60,092 nucleotides of DNA, taken from positions 16,001 to 76,092 of the forward strand of contig CABXUR010000002.1 in assembly GCA_902515485.1 (NCBI GenBank), read 5' to 3'. This DNA comes from an uncultured Pelagibacteraceae bacterium. Lineage in GTDB: Bacteria; Pseudomonadota; Alphaproteobacteria; Pelagibacterales; Pelagibacteraceae. Position 1 is the first letter of the stretch, and each line of letters starts with the position of its first letter. Shown here one piece after another: positions 1 to 10,210 of this stretch. The notes under the pieces were generated by a model. It made no database searches, was not told the DNA's origin, and saw only the letters and a program-made list of their open reading frames with translations. The position numbers and the translations under genes are program-made.

Positions 1-1287
<1,287 letters not shown>

Positions 1288-1310
1288 AAAAACGGCGCAC
1301 ACTAGCTTCT

Positions 1311-1338
1311 ATATAAATTTTAAGAATAAAATTTATAT
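1311..1338. repeat. Perfect 11-bp inverted repeat between 16S gene and its promoter
   Basis: Arms 1311-1321 (atataaatttt) and 1328-1338 (aaaatttatat) are exact reverse complements around a 6-base loop. The repeat lies just upstream of the 16S 5' end. Its distal arm overlaps the proposed -10 box at 1332-1337, so only part of it would be transcribed. Confidence 0.7.
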
Positions 1339-1360
1339 AATGTTGAAGTGTGTACGACAA
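1332..1360 (-). promoter_or_regulatory. Probable rRNA promoter
   Basis: On the minus strand TTGTCG (1355-1360) and TATAAA (1332-1337) are separated by exactly 17 bases, which fits a sigma-70 promoter. A start near 1325 would give a leader of about 40 bases before 16S. A nearby pair of 8-base arms (1345-1352 and 1382-1389, gaagtgtg/cacacttc) forms a further imperfectly spaced inverted repeat around the -35 box. Confidence 0.55.
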
Positions 1361-1573
1361 ATTTTGGTAACCTTAACCGTCCACACTTCTCTTCTTAAAT
1401 TTTTACTTTTTAAATAGCTAATTGGGCTTAAAAGCCACAATAATCCTAACAAACATATTGTGTTAACAATAATTTATTAGATAAAGTGTTGTGCTTATAG
1501 GCTAAATTAAAAGGAAATCAAGCAATTAAGAATAGAAAAAAGATAAAAAAATGATGATTTTATTGGGTTTTTT
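1361..1573. other. AT-rich spacer between divergent 16S and M23 peptidase genes
   Basis: Together with its flanks this is the only stretch over 300 bases (1288-1622) without a gene. It contains the two divergent promoters described separately. I see no convincing tRNA, other structured RNA or small open frame in the remainder. It is mainly A/T runs, compatible with an upstream activating region for the rRNA promoter, but that is inference. Confidence 0.5.
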
Positions 1574-1602
1574 TTGATTTTTTTACGTTGCTAAACTAAT
1601 AA
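1574..1602 (+). promoter_or_regulatory. Probable promoter of the M23 peptidase gene
   Basis: TTGATT (1574-1579) and TAATAA (1597-1602) are separated by 17 bases. The predicted start is about 14 bases before the ATG at 1623, so the leader would be very short and contains no Shine-Dalgarno sequence. Confidence 0.4.
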
Positions 1603-1622
1603 TCCTAAGCGAAACATTTAAA

Positions 1623-2915
1623 ATGCAAAAAAAATTAAAGTCAGTTTTTTTTAAAAATATAAAAATATTAGGATTAATTTTCCTTCTTTTTTTTACAGTA
1701 GTGGTAGCATTATATATAACTGAACAAAAAAGTCTAAGCTCAACAAAATATAATAATCTCTTTGATAACATTTATTTAAAAAAAACACTTAACGAAATTA
1801 TTAATAACTTAGAACCTAGGTATAAAAAATATAATCATAAAATTAAGTCTGGTGAAACTTTTGATAAAATACTTAAAGAATATTCGATCGATAAAAAAGA
1901 AATTAAATATATCAAAGAAAATCTTATCAAAAAAGTTAATATAAATAAACTTAATACAAATCAAAAAATTCAAATAATTTTAGATCAAACAAATAATAAG
2001 ATTAAAGAATTTGTTTTTCAAATTTCAAATACAGAGAAGATTTATTTATCAAGAGATAATAAAGACATGAAATTTAATCAAAAAATATTAACTATAAAAT
2101 TAGAAAAAAAAAATATTTTTAAAGAAAGCACTATTTTACAGAGCTTGTACAAAGCTGCTACAGATCAAAATATCCCACCCAATACAATAATTGAATTTGC
2201 AAGAATTTATGGTTTTCAGGTAGATTTTCAAAGAGATATTAGAAAAGAAGATAAATTTCAAATTATGTATGAAGTGTTCATAGATAAAAACAAAAAAGTG
2301 ATTGAAACAGGAGAAATTATTTTTGCAAATCTTAAACTTAGCGGGCAAGATAATTCTCTATATTACTTTGATAAAGAAGATGTAATAGGTCATTATGATA
2401 GAAATGGTAAAAGTGTTCAAAAAGCATTAATGAAAACTCCGATTAATGGAGCGCGATTATCTTCATCATTTGGATTGAGAAAACATCCTATAGATGGGTT
2501 TACTAAAATGCATAGAGGAACTGATTTTGCTGCACCTAAAGGAACTCCAATTATGGCGTCTGGTAATGGAATTATAAAAAAAGTAGGTTGGTGTGGTGGT
2601 GGAGGTAACTGCATAAAAATAAGACATAACTCAACTTATGAGACTGTTTATGCACATATGTCAAAATTTGCGCGAGGAATGAAGGCGGGTGTTAGAGTTA
2701 AACAAGGGCAAACTATAGGATTTGTTGGATCAACAGGAAAATCAACCGGTCCTCATTTACATTACGAGGTAATTGTAAATGGAAAAAAAGTTAATTCTCA
2801 AAAATTAAAACTTCCGTCAGGTAAAATTTTAAAAGGAAAAAATCGACAATTATTTGAAACTAATAAAATAAAAATAGATGTTTTAAAATCAGAAAAAATT
2901 ATTGGTTTAGATTAA
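1623..2915 (+). CDS. Membrane-anchored M23 family peptidoglycan metallopeptidase
   Basis: The 430-residue protein has one N-terminal hydrophobic segment (about residues 14-31). A LysM/OapA-like stretch follows (about 72-100, with the SGETFDKIL signature), then a linker and a C-terminal M23 (LytM/DD-endopeptidase) domain from about residue 275. The zinc site is complete: HRGTD at 297-301 and HLH at 378-380. Such proteins cut peptide cross-links in the periplasm during growth or division and resemble MepM/NlpD-type enzymes. The gene stands alone, divergent from 16S and convergent with DUF4167 only 17 bases away. The exact substrate cannot be told from sequence. Confidence 0.9.
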   Translation: MQKKLKSVFFKNIKILGLIFLLFFTVVVALYITEQKSLSSTKYNNLFDNIYLKKTLNEIINNLEPRYKKYNHKIKSGETFDKILKEYSIDKKEIKYIKENLIKKVNINKLNTNQKIQIILDQTNNKIKEFVFQISNTEKIYLSRDNKDMKFNQKILTIKLEKKNIFKESTILQSLYKAATDQNIPPNTIIEFARIYGFQVDFQRDIRKEDKFQIMYEVFIDKNKKVIETGEIIFANLKLSGQDNSLYYFDKEDVIGHYDRNGKSVQKALMKTPINGARLSSSFGLRKHPIDGFTKMHRGTDFAAPKGTPIMASGNGIIKKVGWCGGGGNCIKIRHNSTYETVYAHMSKFARGMKAGVRVKQGQTIGFVGSTGKSTGPHLHYEVIVNGKKVNSQKLKLPSGKILKGKNRQLFETNKIKIDVLKSEKIIGLD

Positions 2916-2932
2916 TTTGGCTAAGTATTTTT

Positions 2933-3346
2933 TTAAATAGAAGTCTTAATTTCAGAAATATTGTTTATTTTTTCAACTTTATTTTCTTCTTCTTTATTAG
3001 ATAATTCTTCTGATTCTGCTATCTTTTCATCTAATTTACTCTCAGAAAATCTTGCTTTTCTTTGATTTTCTTGTTCATTTAAAATCCTAGTAAAATGGTC
3101 TGCATGCTGGAAATAATTCTCTGATAGAATTTTGTCTCCATTTGATGAGGCTTCTCTTGCTAAATCATTATATTTCTCAATTAATTTTGAAGCATTATGA
3201 TTGTTTCTACCTGGGGCCTTTCTCTTAAAATTCTCATTGTTTGAATAATTTGACCCATATTTTGATCTATCAGTATTACTTTTGAAATTTCTATCATTTC
3301 TTCTGAAATTATTTCTTCTTACATTATTATTTCTAAATGTGACCAT
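2933..3346 (-). CDS. DUF4167 domain protein
   Basis: The first half of this 137-residue protein is a low-complexity Arg/Asn-rich segment with many NN and RR pairs, typical of an RNA-binding tail. The centre carries the family signature around GDKILSENYFQHADHF, a short helical stretch found in alphaproteobacterial DUF4167 proteins. The C-terminus is acidic and coiled-coil-like. It lies 11 bases downstream of prmC on the same strand, the usual alphaproteobacterial position (prfA-prmC-DUF4167). Function is not established; an RNA- or ribosome-related role is inference from the basic tail and neighbours. Confidence 0.85.
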   Translation of the reverse strand: MVTFRNNNVRRNNFRRNDRNFKSNTDRSKYGSNYSNNENFKRKAPGRNNHNASKLIEKYNDLAREASSNGDKILSENYFQHADHFTRILNEQENQRKARFSESKLDEKIAESEELSNKEEENKVEKINNISEIKTSI

Positions 3347-3357
3347 AAGTTTATTTG

Positions 3358-4200
3358 TTATATTTTAGTACTAACAATGCATCTATCGTTAAGCGCAAAA
3401 TCTTTTAAAGTACAATTTGTATAAAAACCCTTTTCTTTTAATAACTTAACCACTTTATTTTTTTGATTAAAACCAATCTCTAAAACAAATTTGCCATTTT
3501 TTTTAATTAGTTCAGATGATTTTTTAATTACTTTTCTAATCTCTGATAAACCATCTACTCCACCATCTAATGCTAATTTTGGCTCAAATTTAATAACACT
3601 ACTCTCCAAATATTGTAAATCAAATCTTTTAATATAAGGAGGATTAGATATAATTAAATCATAATTGCCTTCTACAAATTTGTCAATATCTGTTTTATAA
3701 AATTTTGTTCTTCCATTAACTTTAAGTCTTTTTGCGTTTATTTTGCATATATCTAAGGCATTTTTACTAATATCTATACCCGTACCATAAAATTTTTTTC
3801 TTTCTTTTAAAATACTTAAAAGAACACATCCTGATCCAACCCCAATATCCAATATATGCATTACATTTTTATGTTTAGTTATTTTTAAAACCTGTTCAAC
3901 AAGTATCTCTGTATCTGGTCTTGGGATAAGAGTATTGTTATTAACAAAAAATTCATTATTCCAAAAATATTTTTTGTTAATTAAGTATGCTATTGGTTTA
4001 TAGGTTGCACGTTCTTTTATTAATTCATTAAAATATTCTAAATTTTTATCCTCTATATCTTCTTTGTTGTTAAGAATAATATATTTACGATCTTTTTTAA
4101 GTGCTTTAGCCATTAAAATTTCAGCATCCAATCTTGCTGTATTTATTCTTTTATCTATTAAGATATTTATTCCATTTTTAATTGCTAATTGTATATTCAT
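3358..4200 (-). CDS. prmC: Release factor glutamine N5-methyltransferase PrmC
   Basis: The enzyme uses S-adenosylmethionine to methylate the glutamine of the GGQ motif in release factors. The 280-residue length is typical. The SAM-binding DIGVGSG is at 118-124 and the catalytic NPPY at 186-189. The N-terminal helical domain is present, including the IPRPDTE segment that precedes the catalytic fold. Its start codon overlaps the stop of prfA by 4 bases (ATGA), so enzyme and substrate are translationally coupled. Confidence 0.96.
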   Translation of the reverse strand: MNIQLAIKNGINILIDKRINTARLDAEILMAKALKKDRKYIILNNKEDIEDKNLEYFNELIKERATYKPIAYLINKKYFWNNEFFVNNNTLIPRPDTEILVEQVLKITKHKNVMHILDIGVGSGCVLLSILKERKKFYGTGIDISKNALDICKINAKRLKVNGRTKFYKTDIDKFVEGNYDLIISNPPYIKRFDLQYLESSVIKFEPKLALDGGVDGLSEIRKVIKKSSELIKKNGKFVLEIGFNQKNKVVKLLKEKGFYTNCTLKDFALNDRCIVSTKI

Positions 4201-5273
4201 TTATTTAAACTACTTAAACTATCTTCTTGTGCTTGAAGTGTTAGTGATTCAATCATTTCGTCAAATGCTTCTCCTTCTAAAAACTCTTCTAATCTATGTA
4301 ATGTAAGATTAATTCTATGATCAGTTACTCTTCCTTGGGGAAAATTATAAGTTCTTATTCTTTCAGACCTGTCTCCAGTTCCAATTTTTGTTTTTCTATC
4401 TTGCGATCTTTCTTGATCAATTCGAAATCTTTCTAGCTCATATAATCTTGATCTTAAAATTTTCATACCTTTTGCTTTGTTTTTATGTTGAGATTTTTCA
4501 TCTTGTTGAGAAACAGATAAGCCAGTAGGAATATGAGTAATTCTTACTGCGCTATCTGTAGTATTTACAGATTGTCCACCAGGACCGCCGGCTCTAAATA
4601 CATCAATTCTTAAATCAGACTCATTTATTTTAAGATCTACTTCCTCAGCTTCTGGCAGTACCGCAACAGTTGCTGCTGATGTATGAACTCTTCCTTGAGT
4701 TTCGGTATCTGGCACTCTTTGGACTCTGTGAACTCCACTCTCATACTTTAAAGTTGAATAAATGTTAGTTCCCTTAATTGAAGCTATAACTTCTTTTAAT
4801 CCACCTGCATCGCTTCTTGAAATAGATATTAATTCTAGTGCCCATTTTTTTTTGTGACTTACTTTTTCATACATTTTAAATAAATCTGAAGCAAATAAAC
4901 TTGCTTCTAATCCACCAGTTCCTGCTCTAATTTCTATAATCGCGTTTTTTTTATCTGCTTCATCTTTGGGTAGTAAAAATAACTTTAGTTTTTTTTCATT
5001 TCTTTCATATTCAGTTTTAAGCTCTGATAATTCTGTATTAGCTAATTTTTTCAATTCTTCATCAACAGAACCGTCATCTAAAATATTTTCTAATTCTTTT
5101 TTATCTTTTTCATAAGATAAATATTTTTTTGCACTTACTATTACTTCACTTACATCAGAGTATTCTTTTGATTTTTCTGCAAAAAGCTTTTTATCTAAAT
5201 CTCTAGATGACAAATCTTTTTCTAGAGTTGAGTGCTTTAATATTAGTTCTTCAATTGTTTTTGCTGGTATCAT
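4197..5273 (-). CDS. prfA: Peptide chain release factor 1
   Basis: RF1 recognises UAA and UAG stop codons and triggers peptide release. The 358-residue protein has the GGQ motif at 232-234 within [12 protein letters not shown], and the tripeptide anticodon region reads PDT at 188-190, at the place where E. coli has PAT. The N-terminal helical domain and basic C-terminal tail are complete. It overlaps ispG upstream and prmC downstream by 4 bases each, indicating one operon. Confidence 0.97.
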   Translation of the reverse strand: MIPAKTIEELILKHSTLEKDLSSRDLDKKLFAEKSKEYSDVSEVIVSAKKYLSYEKDKKELENILDDGSVDEELKKLANTELSELKTEYERNEKKLKLFLLPKDEADKKNAIIEIRAGTGGLEASLFASDLFKMYEKVSHKKKWALELISISRSDAGGLKEVIASIKGTNIYSTLKYESGVHRVQRVPDTETQGRVHTSAATVAVLPEAEEVDLKINESDLRIDVFRAGGPGGQSVNTTDSAVRITHIPTGLSVSQQDEKSQHKNKAKGMKILRSRLYELERFRIDQERSQDRKTKIGTGDRSERIRTYNFPQGRVTDHRINLTLHRLEEFLEGEAFDEMIESLTLQAQEDSLSSLNK

Positions 5274-6370
5274 GAATTTTTTTCTAATTCACAAGCCTTT
5301 TTTTCAACTTCTGACACAACTTTTTCAATAATATCATCCGTTAAAACTTTTTCGCTTTGAACTCCTGATAAATAAAGCATGTTATTACCTTTTCCACCAC
5401 CAGTTATACCAATATCTGTCATAGCAGCCTCTCCTGGACCATTCACAACACATCCTATAATCGATAATGTCACTGGGGTTTTAATATGTGAAAGCTTTTC
5501 CTCTAATATTTTTACAGTATCAATTACTTGAAAACCTTGTCTTGCACATGAAGGACACGATATTATCTTAACTCCTCTATTCCTTAAACCTAAAGATTTT
5601 AATATTTCATTTCCAACTTTTATTTCTTCAGGTGGATCGTCTGACAAAGAAATTCTAATTGTATCACCAATTCCATCCATTAACAAAGATCCAAGGCCTA
5701 TTGAAGATTTTATACTTCCAGATACGAAACTTCCTGCCTCAGTTATCCCAAGATGTAATGGATAGTCCATCACACTAGAAAGTTGACGATACGCGGCTAT
5801 TGATAAAAAAACATCTGACGATTTTACACTTACTTTAAAGTTAAAAAAATCTTGATCTTCTAAAATTTGAATGTTTCTTAAAGCGCTTTCAACTAATGCT
5901 TCTGGACATGGCTCTTTAAATTTTTCTAATATATCCCTCTCTAAAGATCCTGCATTAACTCCTATTCTAACTGAGCAATCATTATTTTTTGCAGCACTAA
6001 GCACTTCATGAATTTTTACCTTATCACCAATATTTCCTGGATTAATTCTTAAACATTTTGCTCCATTTTCAGCAGCTTCTATTGCTCTTTTGTAATGAAA
6101 ATGAATATCTGCAACAATAGGTACGGATACTTGTTTGACTATTTCTTTAAGTGCTAGAGTTGAATCTTTATCAGGACAAGAAACTCTGACTATATCAGCT
6201 CCTTCATTCACAATATCATTAATTTGATTAATCGTAGCTTTAACATTTGTTGTTAATGTATTTGTCATAGATTGAACAGAAATAGGATTGTCTCCACCAA
6301 TTTTTACATTTCCTACATTAATTACTTTTGTTTTTTTTCTTTTTATATCTCTGAAAGGTCTAATACTCAT
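5270..6370 (-). CDS. ispG: 4-hydroxy-3-methylbut-2-en-1-yl diphosphate synthase
   Basis: IspG converts methylerythritol cyclodiphosphate to HMBPP in the non-mevalonate isoprenoid pathway. It needs a 4Fe-4S cluster and reducing power. The 366-residue protein has an N-terminal TIM-barrel-type domain (Q-S-M-T-N near the start, then the [11 protein letters not shown] region). The C-terminal cluster-binding part carries CPSCARQG and GCVVNGPGE, giving three conserved cysteines. Length and order match the bacterial short form. It is followed by prfA with a 4-base overlap and preceded by lysC with 1 base between them. Confidence 0.97.
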   Translation of the reverse strand: MSIRPFRDIKRKKTKVINVGNVKIGGDNPISVQSMTNTLTTNVKATINQINDIVNEGADIVRVSCPDKDSTLALKEIVKQVSVPIVADIHFHYKRAIEAAENGAKCLRINPGNIGDKVKIHEVLSAAKNNDCSVRIGVNAGSLERDILEKFKEPCPEALVESALRNIQILEDQDFFNFKVSVKSSDVFLSIAAYRQLSSVMDYPLHLGITEAGSFVSGSIKSSIGLGSLLMDGIGDTIRISLSDDPPEEIKVGNEILKSLGLRNRGVKIISCPSCARQGFQVIDTVKILEEKLSHIKTPVTLSIIGCVVNGPGEAAMTDIGITGGGKGNNMLYLSGVQSEKVLTDDIIEKVVSEVEKKACELEKNS

Positions 6371-6371
6371 T

Positions 6372-7583
6372 TTAATCTAATTTAAATTCTTTATGTAAGA
6401 CTGCTACTGCTTTTTTTACATTTTTAGATGACACTAAAACTGATATTTTGATTTCTGAAGTTGAAATTACCTGAATATTAATTTTTTGTGATGCTAAAGC
6501 TTGGAACATTCTATAAGTGATACCTGGAGTTGTTATCATTCCTACTCCAATAATCGAAATTTTGGAAACGTCTTTATCAAAAGAAATTTTTTTAAAAGAT
6601 ATTTTTTTATTCTTTTTAATTAATTTTTCAGTTTTTTTTAAATCTTCAGACTTTATTGTAAATGTTAAATCGGTCTCTTTGCCATTTAATGAAATATTTT
6701 GAACAACCATATCTACATTAATTAAATTGTGAGATAATGGCTTAAAAATACAGGCAGCTACACCCGGTCTATCTTTTACTCCTATAATTGTAATTTTAGC
6801 ATCATTTTTTGTTGAGGAAATTCCTGTTATAATCTGATTACTAAAAGACTTAGAATATCCAGTTATTAAAGTCCCAGTTTTTTTTACAAAAGAAGATTTA
6901 ACTTCTATATTTATTTTATTTAATTTAGCATCTTGGACTGAAGTTGGCTGCATTACTTTTGACCCAAGTGATGCCATTTCTAACATTTCGTCATAAAAGA
7001 TTTTTTTTATTTTTTTTGCTTTTTTATATTCTCTGGGATCAGTTGTGTAAACTCCATCAACATCTGTATAAATGATACATTCATCTGCATTTAAATATTT
7101 AGCAAACATAATTGCTGTAGCATCTGAACCACTTCTACCAATTGTATTAAGTCTTGATTTACTGTTGATGCCTTGAAAACCAGTAATGATAGGAATACCA
7201 TCATTTTTAAGATAGTTTTTAATCTCTTTTGTACCTATTTGACTGATTCTAGCACCTGAGTAAGGTCCTTCAGTTAAAATTGGAACTTGCCATGACAACC
7301 AAGATCTAGATTTAAATCCAATATGGTTTAATCTTCCAGCTATTAACGCACATGAAACTTGTTCACCAGTAGATACCAGAGCGTCGTACTCAGCTTTATC
7401 AAAATTGTTACTTATTTGCCTAGATTTATTTACAAGTTCATTTGTAACTCCACTCATAGCGGAGGAAATTACAACAATTTTGTTTTTTTTCTTTTTGTAG
7501 GATGCGATAATTTTACATACTTCTTTTATTCTATCTATACTTCCTACAGAAGTACCACCAAATTTTAATACTACAGTTTTCAT
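6372..7583 (-). CDS. lysC: Aspartate kinase
   Basis: This enzyme phosphorylates aspartate, the first step toward lysine, threonine, methionine and diaminopimelate. The amino-acid kinase domain opens with KFGGTSVG at 7-14. The SGSDATA region and [11 protein letters not shown] follow, and two ACT domains fill the last third (GVKDRPGVA and [15 protein letters not shown] segments). At 403 residues it is the monofunctional type expected to be feedback-controlled. It heads the lysC-ispG-prfA-prmC-DUF4167 run and diverges from ubiG with 78 bases between starts. dapD and dapE in this window belong to the same pathway. Confidence 0.95.
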   Translation of the reverse strand: MKTVVLKFGGTSVGSIDRIKEVCKIIASYKKKKNKIVVISSAMSGVTNELVNKSRQISNNFDKAEYDALVSTGEQVSCALIAGRLNHIGFKSRSWLSWQVPILTEGPYSGARISQIGTKEIKNYLKNDGIPIITGFQGINSKSRLNTIGRSGSDATAIMFAKYLNADECIIYTDVDGVYTTDPREYKKAKKIKKIFYDEMLEMASLGSKVMQPTSVQDAKLNKINIEVKSSFVKKTGTLITGYSKSFSNQIITGISSTKNDAKITIIGVKDRPGVAACIFKPLSHNLINVDMVVQNISLNGKETDLTFTIKSEDLKKTEKLIKKNKKISFKKISFDKDVSKISIIGVGMITTPGITYRMFQALASQKINIQVISTSEIKISVLVSSKNVKKAVAVLHKEFKLD

Positions 7584-7617
7584 TTGATTAATTTAATTAT
7601 TATAACTTAAATAACAA

Positions 7618-7645
7618 TTGATAAAATACATCTTAGTTGTTATGT
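7618..7645 (+). promoter_or_regulatory. Probable ubiG promoter
   Basis: TTGATA (7618-7623) and TTATGT (7640-7645) are 16 bases apart in the short divergent spacer between lysC and ubiG. The -10 box is weak. The ubiG ATG at 7662 has no clear Shine-Dalgarno sequence ahead of it. Confidence 0.4.
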
Positions 7646-7661
7646 CAACTAATTAACAAAA

Positions 7662-8384
7662 ATGAGCAGTGTAAATAAAAAAGAAATTGAAAAATTTTCC
7701 AAAATGGCAGCTGAATGGTGGGATCCCGAAGGCAAATTTAAACCATTGCATAAATTTAATCCAATAAGAATAAAATATCTTAAAGATAATATTATTTATA
7801 GTTTTAAATTAAAATCCAAAGAGAAGCCTTTAGAAAAGATTAATATATTAGATATAGGGTGTGGAGGTGGACTTCTTTCTGAACCAATGGCAAGATTAGG
7901 AGCAAATGTAACTGGTATAGATGCATCAGATAAGAATATTAAAATCGCTAGACTGCATGCAAAAAAAAATAAACTTAATATTAATTACTTTTGCTCATCC
8001 CCTGAAAAACTAAAAATTAAAAAAAAATTTGATGTAATTTTAAACATGGAAATAATAGAACATGTTGAGGATATAAATTTTTTTATCAAATCTTGCTCAA
8101 AACTTTTAAAAAAAAATGGCTTAATGTTTGTTGCTACTTTAAATAAAACTTTAAAATCATATGTTTTTGCAATTATTGGAGCTGAATATGTATTGAGATG
8201 GCTGCCAATAGGAACTCATGATTGGGGAAAATTTGTAAAGCCTGAAGATCTTGAAAATATTTTAAGTAAAAATAATTTAAAAATTGAAAAAATAAATGGA
8301 ATGAAATTTAATATGGTCAAAGATGAGTGGAATATTTCAAACGATACTTCAATCAATTATATTACAAAATCCTTGAAAGTTTAA
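7662..8384 (+). CDS. ubiG: Ubiquinone biosynthesis O-methyltransferase
   Basis: UbiG carries out both O-methylations in ubiquinone synthesis using S-adenosylmethionine. The 240-residue protein begins with the family signature (EIEKFSKMAAEWWDPEGKF, then PLHKFNPIRI). SAM-binding motif I, DIGCGGG, is at 64-70, followed by acidic GID. The TLNKTLKSY segment and the region around GTHDW are also conserved. Its 3' end overlaps the convergent DUF1178 gene by 4 bases, so there is no room for a separate terminator. Confidence 0.95.
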   Translation: MSSVNKKEIEKFSKMAAEWWDPEGKFKPLHKFNPIRIKYLKDNIIYSFKLKSKEKPLEKINILDIGCGGGLLSEPMARLGANVTGIDASDKNIKIARLHAKKNKLNINYFCSSPEKLKIKKKFDVILNMEIIEHVEDINFFIKSCSKLLKKNGLMFVATLNKTLKSYVFAIIGAEYVLRWLPIGTHDWGKFVKPEDLENILSKNNLKIEKINGMKFNMVKDEWNISNDTSINYITKSLKV

Positions 8385-8803
8385 TTTTGTTTGTCTTCTA
8401 CCCATGGGATCATTTGTGTTTCGATTCCCTCTTCTTTAAGTTCAAAAAGATCTTTCTTTGAAGCGTTACCATAAATACCTTTGGAATTCTTTTTTTTTTC
8501 ATAATGAATGGATCTTGCCTCATAGGCAAAGTTTTCACCTACGTATTTAAAATTATCTTTAATAAATTTTTGATAATCTTTGATGGTTTTTTTTATATTT
8601 TGGTAGTTTGCAAATTCTGAATTATTTTTTTGATTTTTATTAATTAATGTTGGTGCCATTAATGATTTATCTACCTTAAGCGAATTACAATTATGACAGT
8701 TTAATAGTTTTTTTCTTTTTAATTTTTCAAATTCTTTTGATGAGGCAAACCAGCTATCAAATGTAAATTCACAGTCATTACAAATTATTTTATATTTTAT
8801 CAT
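8381..8803 (-). CDS. DUF1178 family protein
   Basis: The 140-residue protein starts with two CxxC pairs (CNDC and CHNC, about 28 residues apart), which predict a small zinc ribbon. The DSWFASS and LMAPT segments are typical of DUF1178. A lysine-rich middle and a conserved C-terminal region with YEARSIHYE follow. The family is common in alphaproteobacteria and has no assigned function. It is convergent with ubiG and lies 40 bases downstream of argJ on the same strand, so it may be read from the argJ transcript. Confidence 0.85.
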   Translation of the reverse strand: MIKYKIICNDCEFTFDSWFASSKEFEKLKRKKLLNCHNCNSLKVDKSLMAPTLINKNQKNNSEFANYQNIKKTIKDYQKFIKDNFKYVGENFAYEARSIHYEKKKNSKGIYGNASKKDLFELKEEGIETQMIPWVEDKQN

Positions 8804-8843
8804 TTCTAATTAATTAATTATTAAAGTATAATTTTCAATATTA

Positions 8844-10145
8844 CTAACTTCGATAATCTGCGTTAATTTCTACATATTTTTTTGTAAAATCCATCGTATA
8901 AACTGTAAATTTTTCAGAACCTGTAAAAATTTCAATATTGAATTCTATATTTTCATTTTTCATGTATGCGCTAGTTTTTTTTTCATCATAACCTTGATGT
9001 AATTTACCATCTTGTACAATTTTTAAATCACCAAATTTGATTGAAAGTTTTTTCAAGTTTATTTTATATCCTGCTTTTCCAATTGCCATTATTATACGAC
9101 CCCAATTTGGATCTTCACCTGCAATTGCAGTTTTTACTAACGGTGAATTAGCAATTGAGAAAGCAATATTTTTTGCTTCTATTTCTGATTTACATTTATT
9201 TACATTTACGGCCACAAATTTTGAAGATCCTTCGCCATCAGAGACTACTCTTTTGGCTAAACTTAGTAAAAGTTTATTTAAAGCTAAATCAAAGCTTTTG
9301 ATTTTTGTATCATTAAAATTTTTTATAATTGGATGATCTGCTTTACCTGTTGCAAAAATAGTCGCCATATCATTTGTGCTTGTATCTCCATCACATGTAA
9401 TGGCATTAAAAGTTGTGGAGATATTTTTTTTTAACAGCCTGCTTAAAATTTCATTTGATAATTTTGCATCTGTAAATACATAGGCTAATGTAGTTGCCAT
9501 ATTTGGATGTATCATTCCTGAACCCTTTGCTATTCCATAAATCTTGGTTTTTTTATTTCCAATTTTACATTCCTCCATAGCTACCTTGGGCTTGGTGTCT
9601 GTTGTCATTATTGCAAGAGCAGCCTTCATCCAAATAAATTTATTTTGAGTATATTTTATTTTACCAATCAAATTGGGTATCTGATTTAGTATCTTTTGAT
9701 AAGGAAATGTTTCACCTATAGTTCCTGTGCATCCAAACATAATTTCTTTAGGAGAAATTTTTTTAGGGTTATCTTCATCAAGTTCTTGTTTTTTATTTAA
9801 TTCATCAGAAATTTCTAGAGAAATTTTCTTAAGACCTTCATATCCCTCTTTGCCAGTAAATGCATTTGCGTTCCTTGAGTTAACTAATAGTGAGTAAACT
9901 TTTTTACATTTTTGATTTAAGTTCCATTTGATATTTTCTGAAATTATTTTTGATTGTGTATATACAGACGCATGATTAGCGCCATCTCTAAAATAAAACA
10001 TTGCTAAATCATCTCTGTTATCTTTGTAGAGATTTGCACTACCAACAGAAATTGACAAACCATCTACATGTTCTAAGTCTTGAAAATCAATCATTCTGGT
10101 GTTTTTTGATTTTGAAGATAAAAAATTTGATAAATTAATTCCCAT
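8844..10145 (-). CDS. argJ: Bifunctional glutamate N-acetyltransferase / ornithine acetyltransferase
   Basis: ArgJ moves the acetyl group from N-acetylornithine back to glutamate, giving the cyclic route of arginine synthesis. Bifunctional forms also use acetyl-CoA. The 433-residue precursor contains the self-cleavage site MATTL, with Thr218 as predicted nucleophile and new N-terminus. Other conserved elements are GCTGTIGE near 138-145 and the TCDGDTSTND and EDPNWGR regions. Three more arginine genes (argB, argD, argF) are in this window at separate loci. It diverges from secA with 65 bases between starts. Confidence 0.95.
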   Translation of the reverse strand: MGINLSNFLSSKSKNTRMIDFQDLEHVDGLSISVGSANLYKDNRDDLAMFYFRDGANHASVYTQSKIISENIKWNLNQKCKKVYSLLVNSRNANAFTGKEGYEGLKKISLEISDELNKKQELDEDNPKKISPKEIMFGCTGTIGETFPYQKILNQIPNLIGKIKYTQNKFIWMKAALAIMTTDTKPKVAMEECKIGNKKTKIYGIAKGSGMIHPNMATTLAYVFTDAKLSNEILSRLLKKNISTTFNAITCDGDTSTNDMATIFATGKADHPIIKNFNDTKIKSFDLALNKLLLSLAKRVVSDGEGSSKFVAVNVNKCKSEIEAKNIAFSIANSPLVKTAIAGEDPNWGRIIMAIGKAGYKINLKKLSIKFGDLKIVQDGKLHQGYDEKKTSAYMKNENIEFNIEIFTGSEKFTVYTMDFTKKYVEINADYRS

Positions 10146-10210
10146 AATGTTTAAAATAATTATTTAATACATATATTAAACAATATAAGTAAACAATAAA
10201 TCAAATACTC

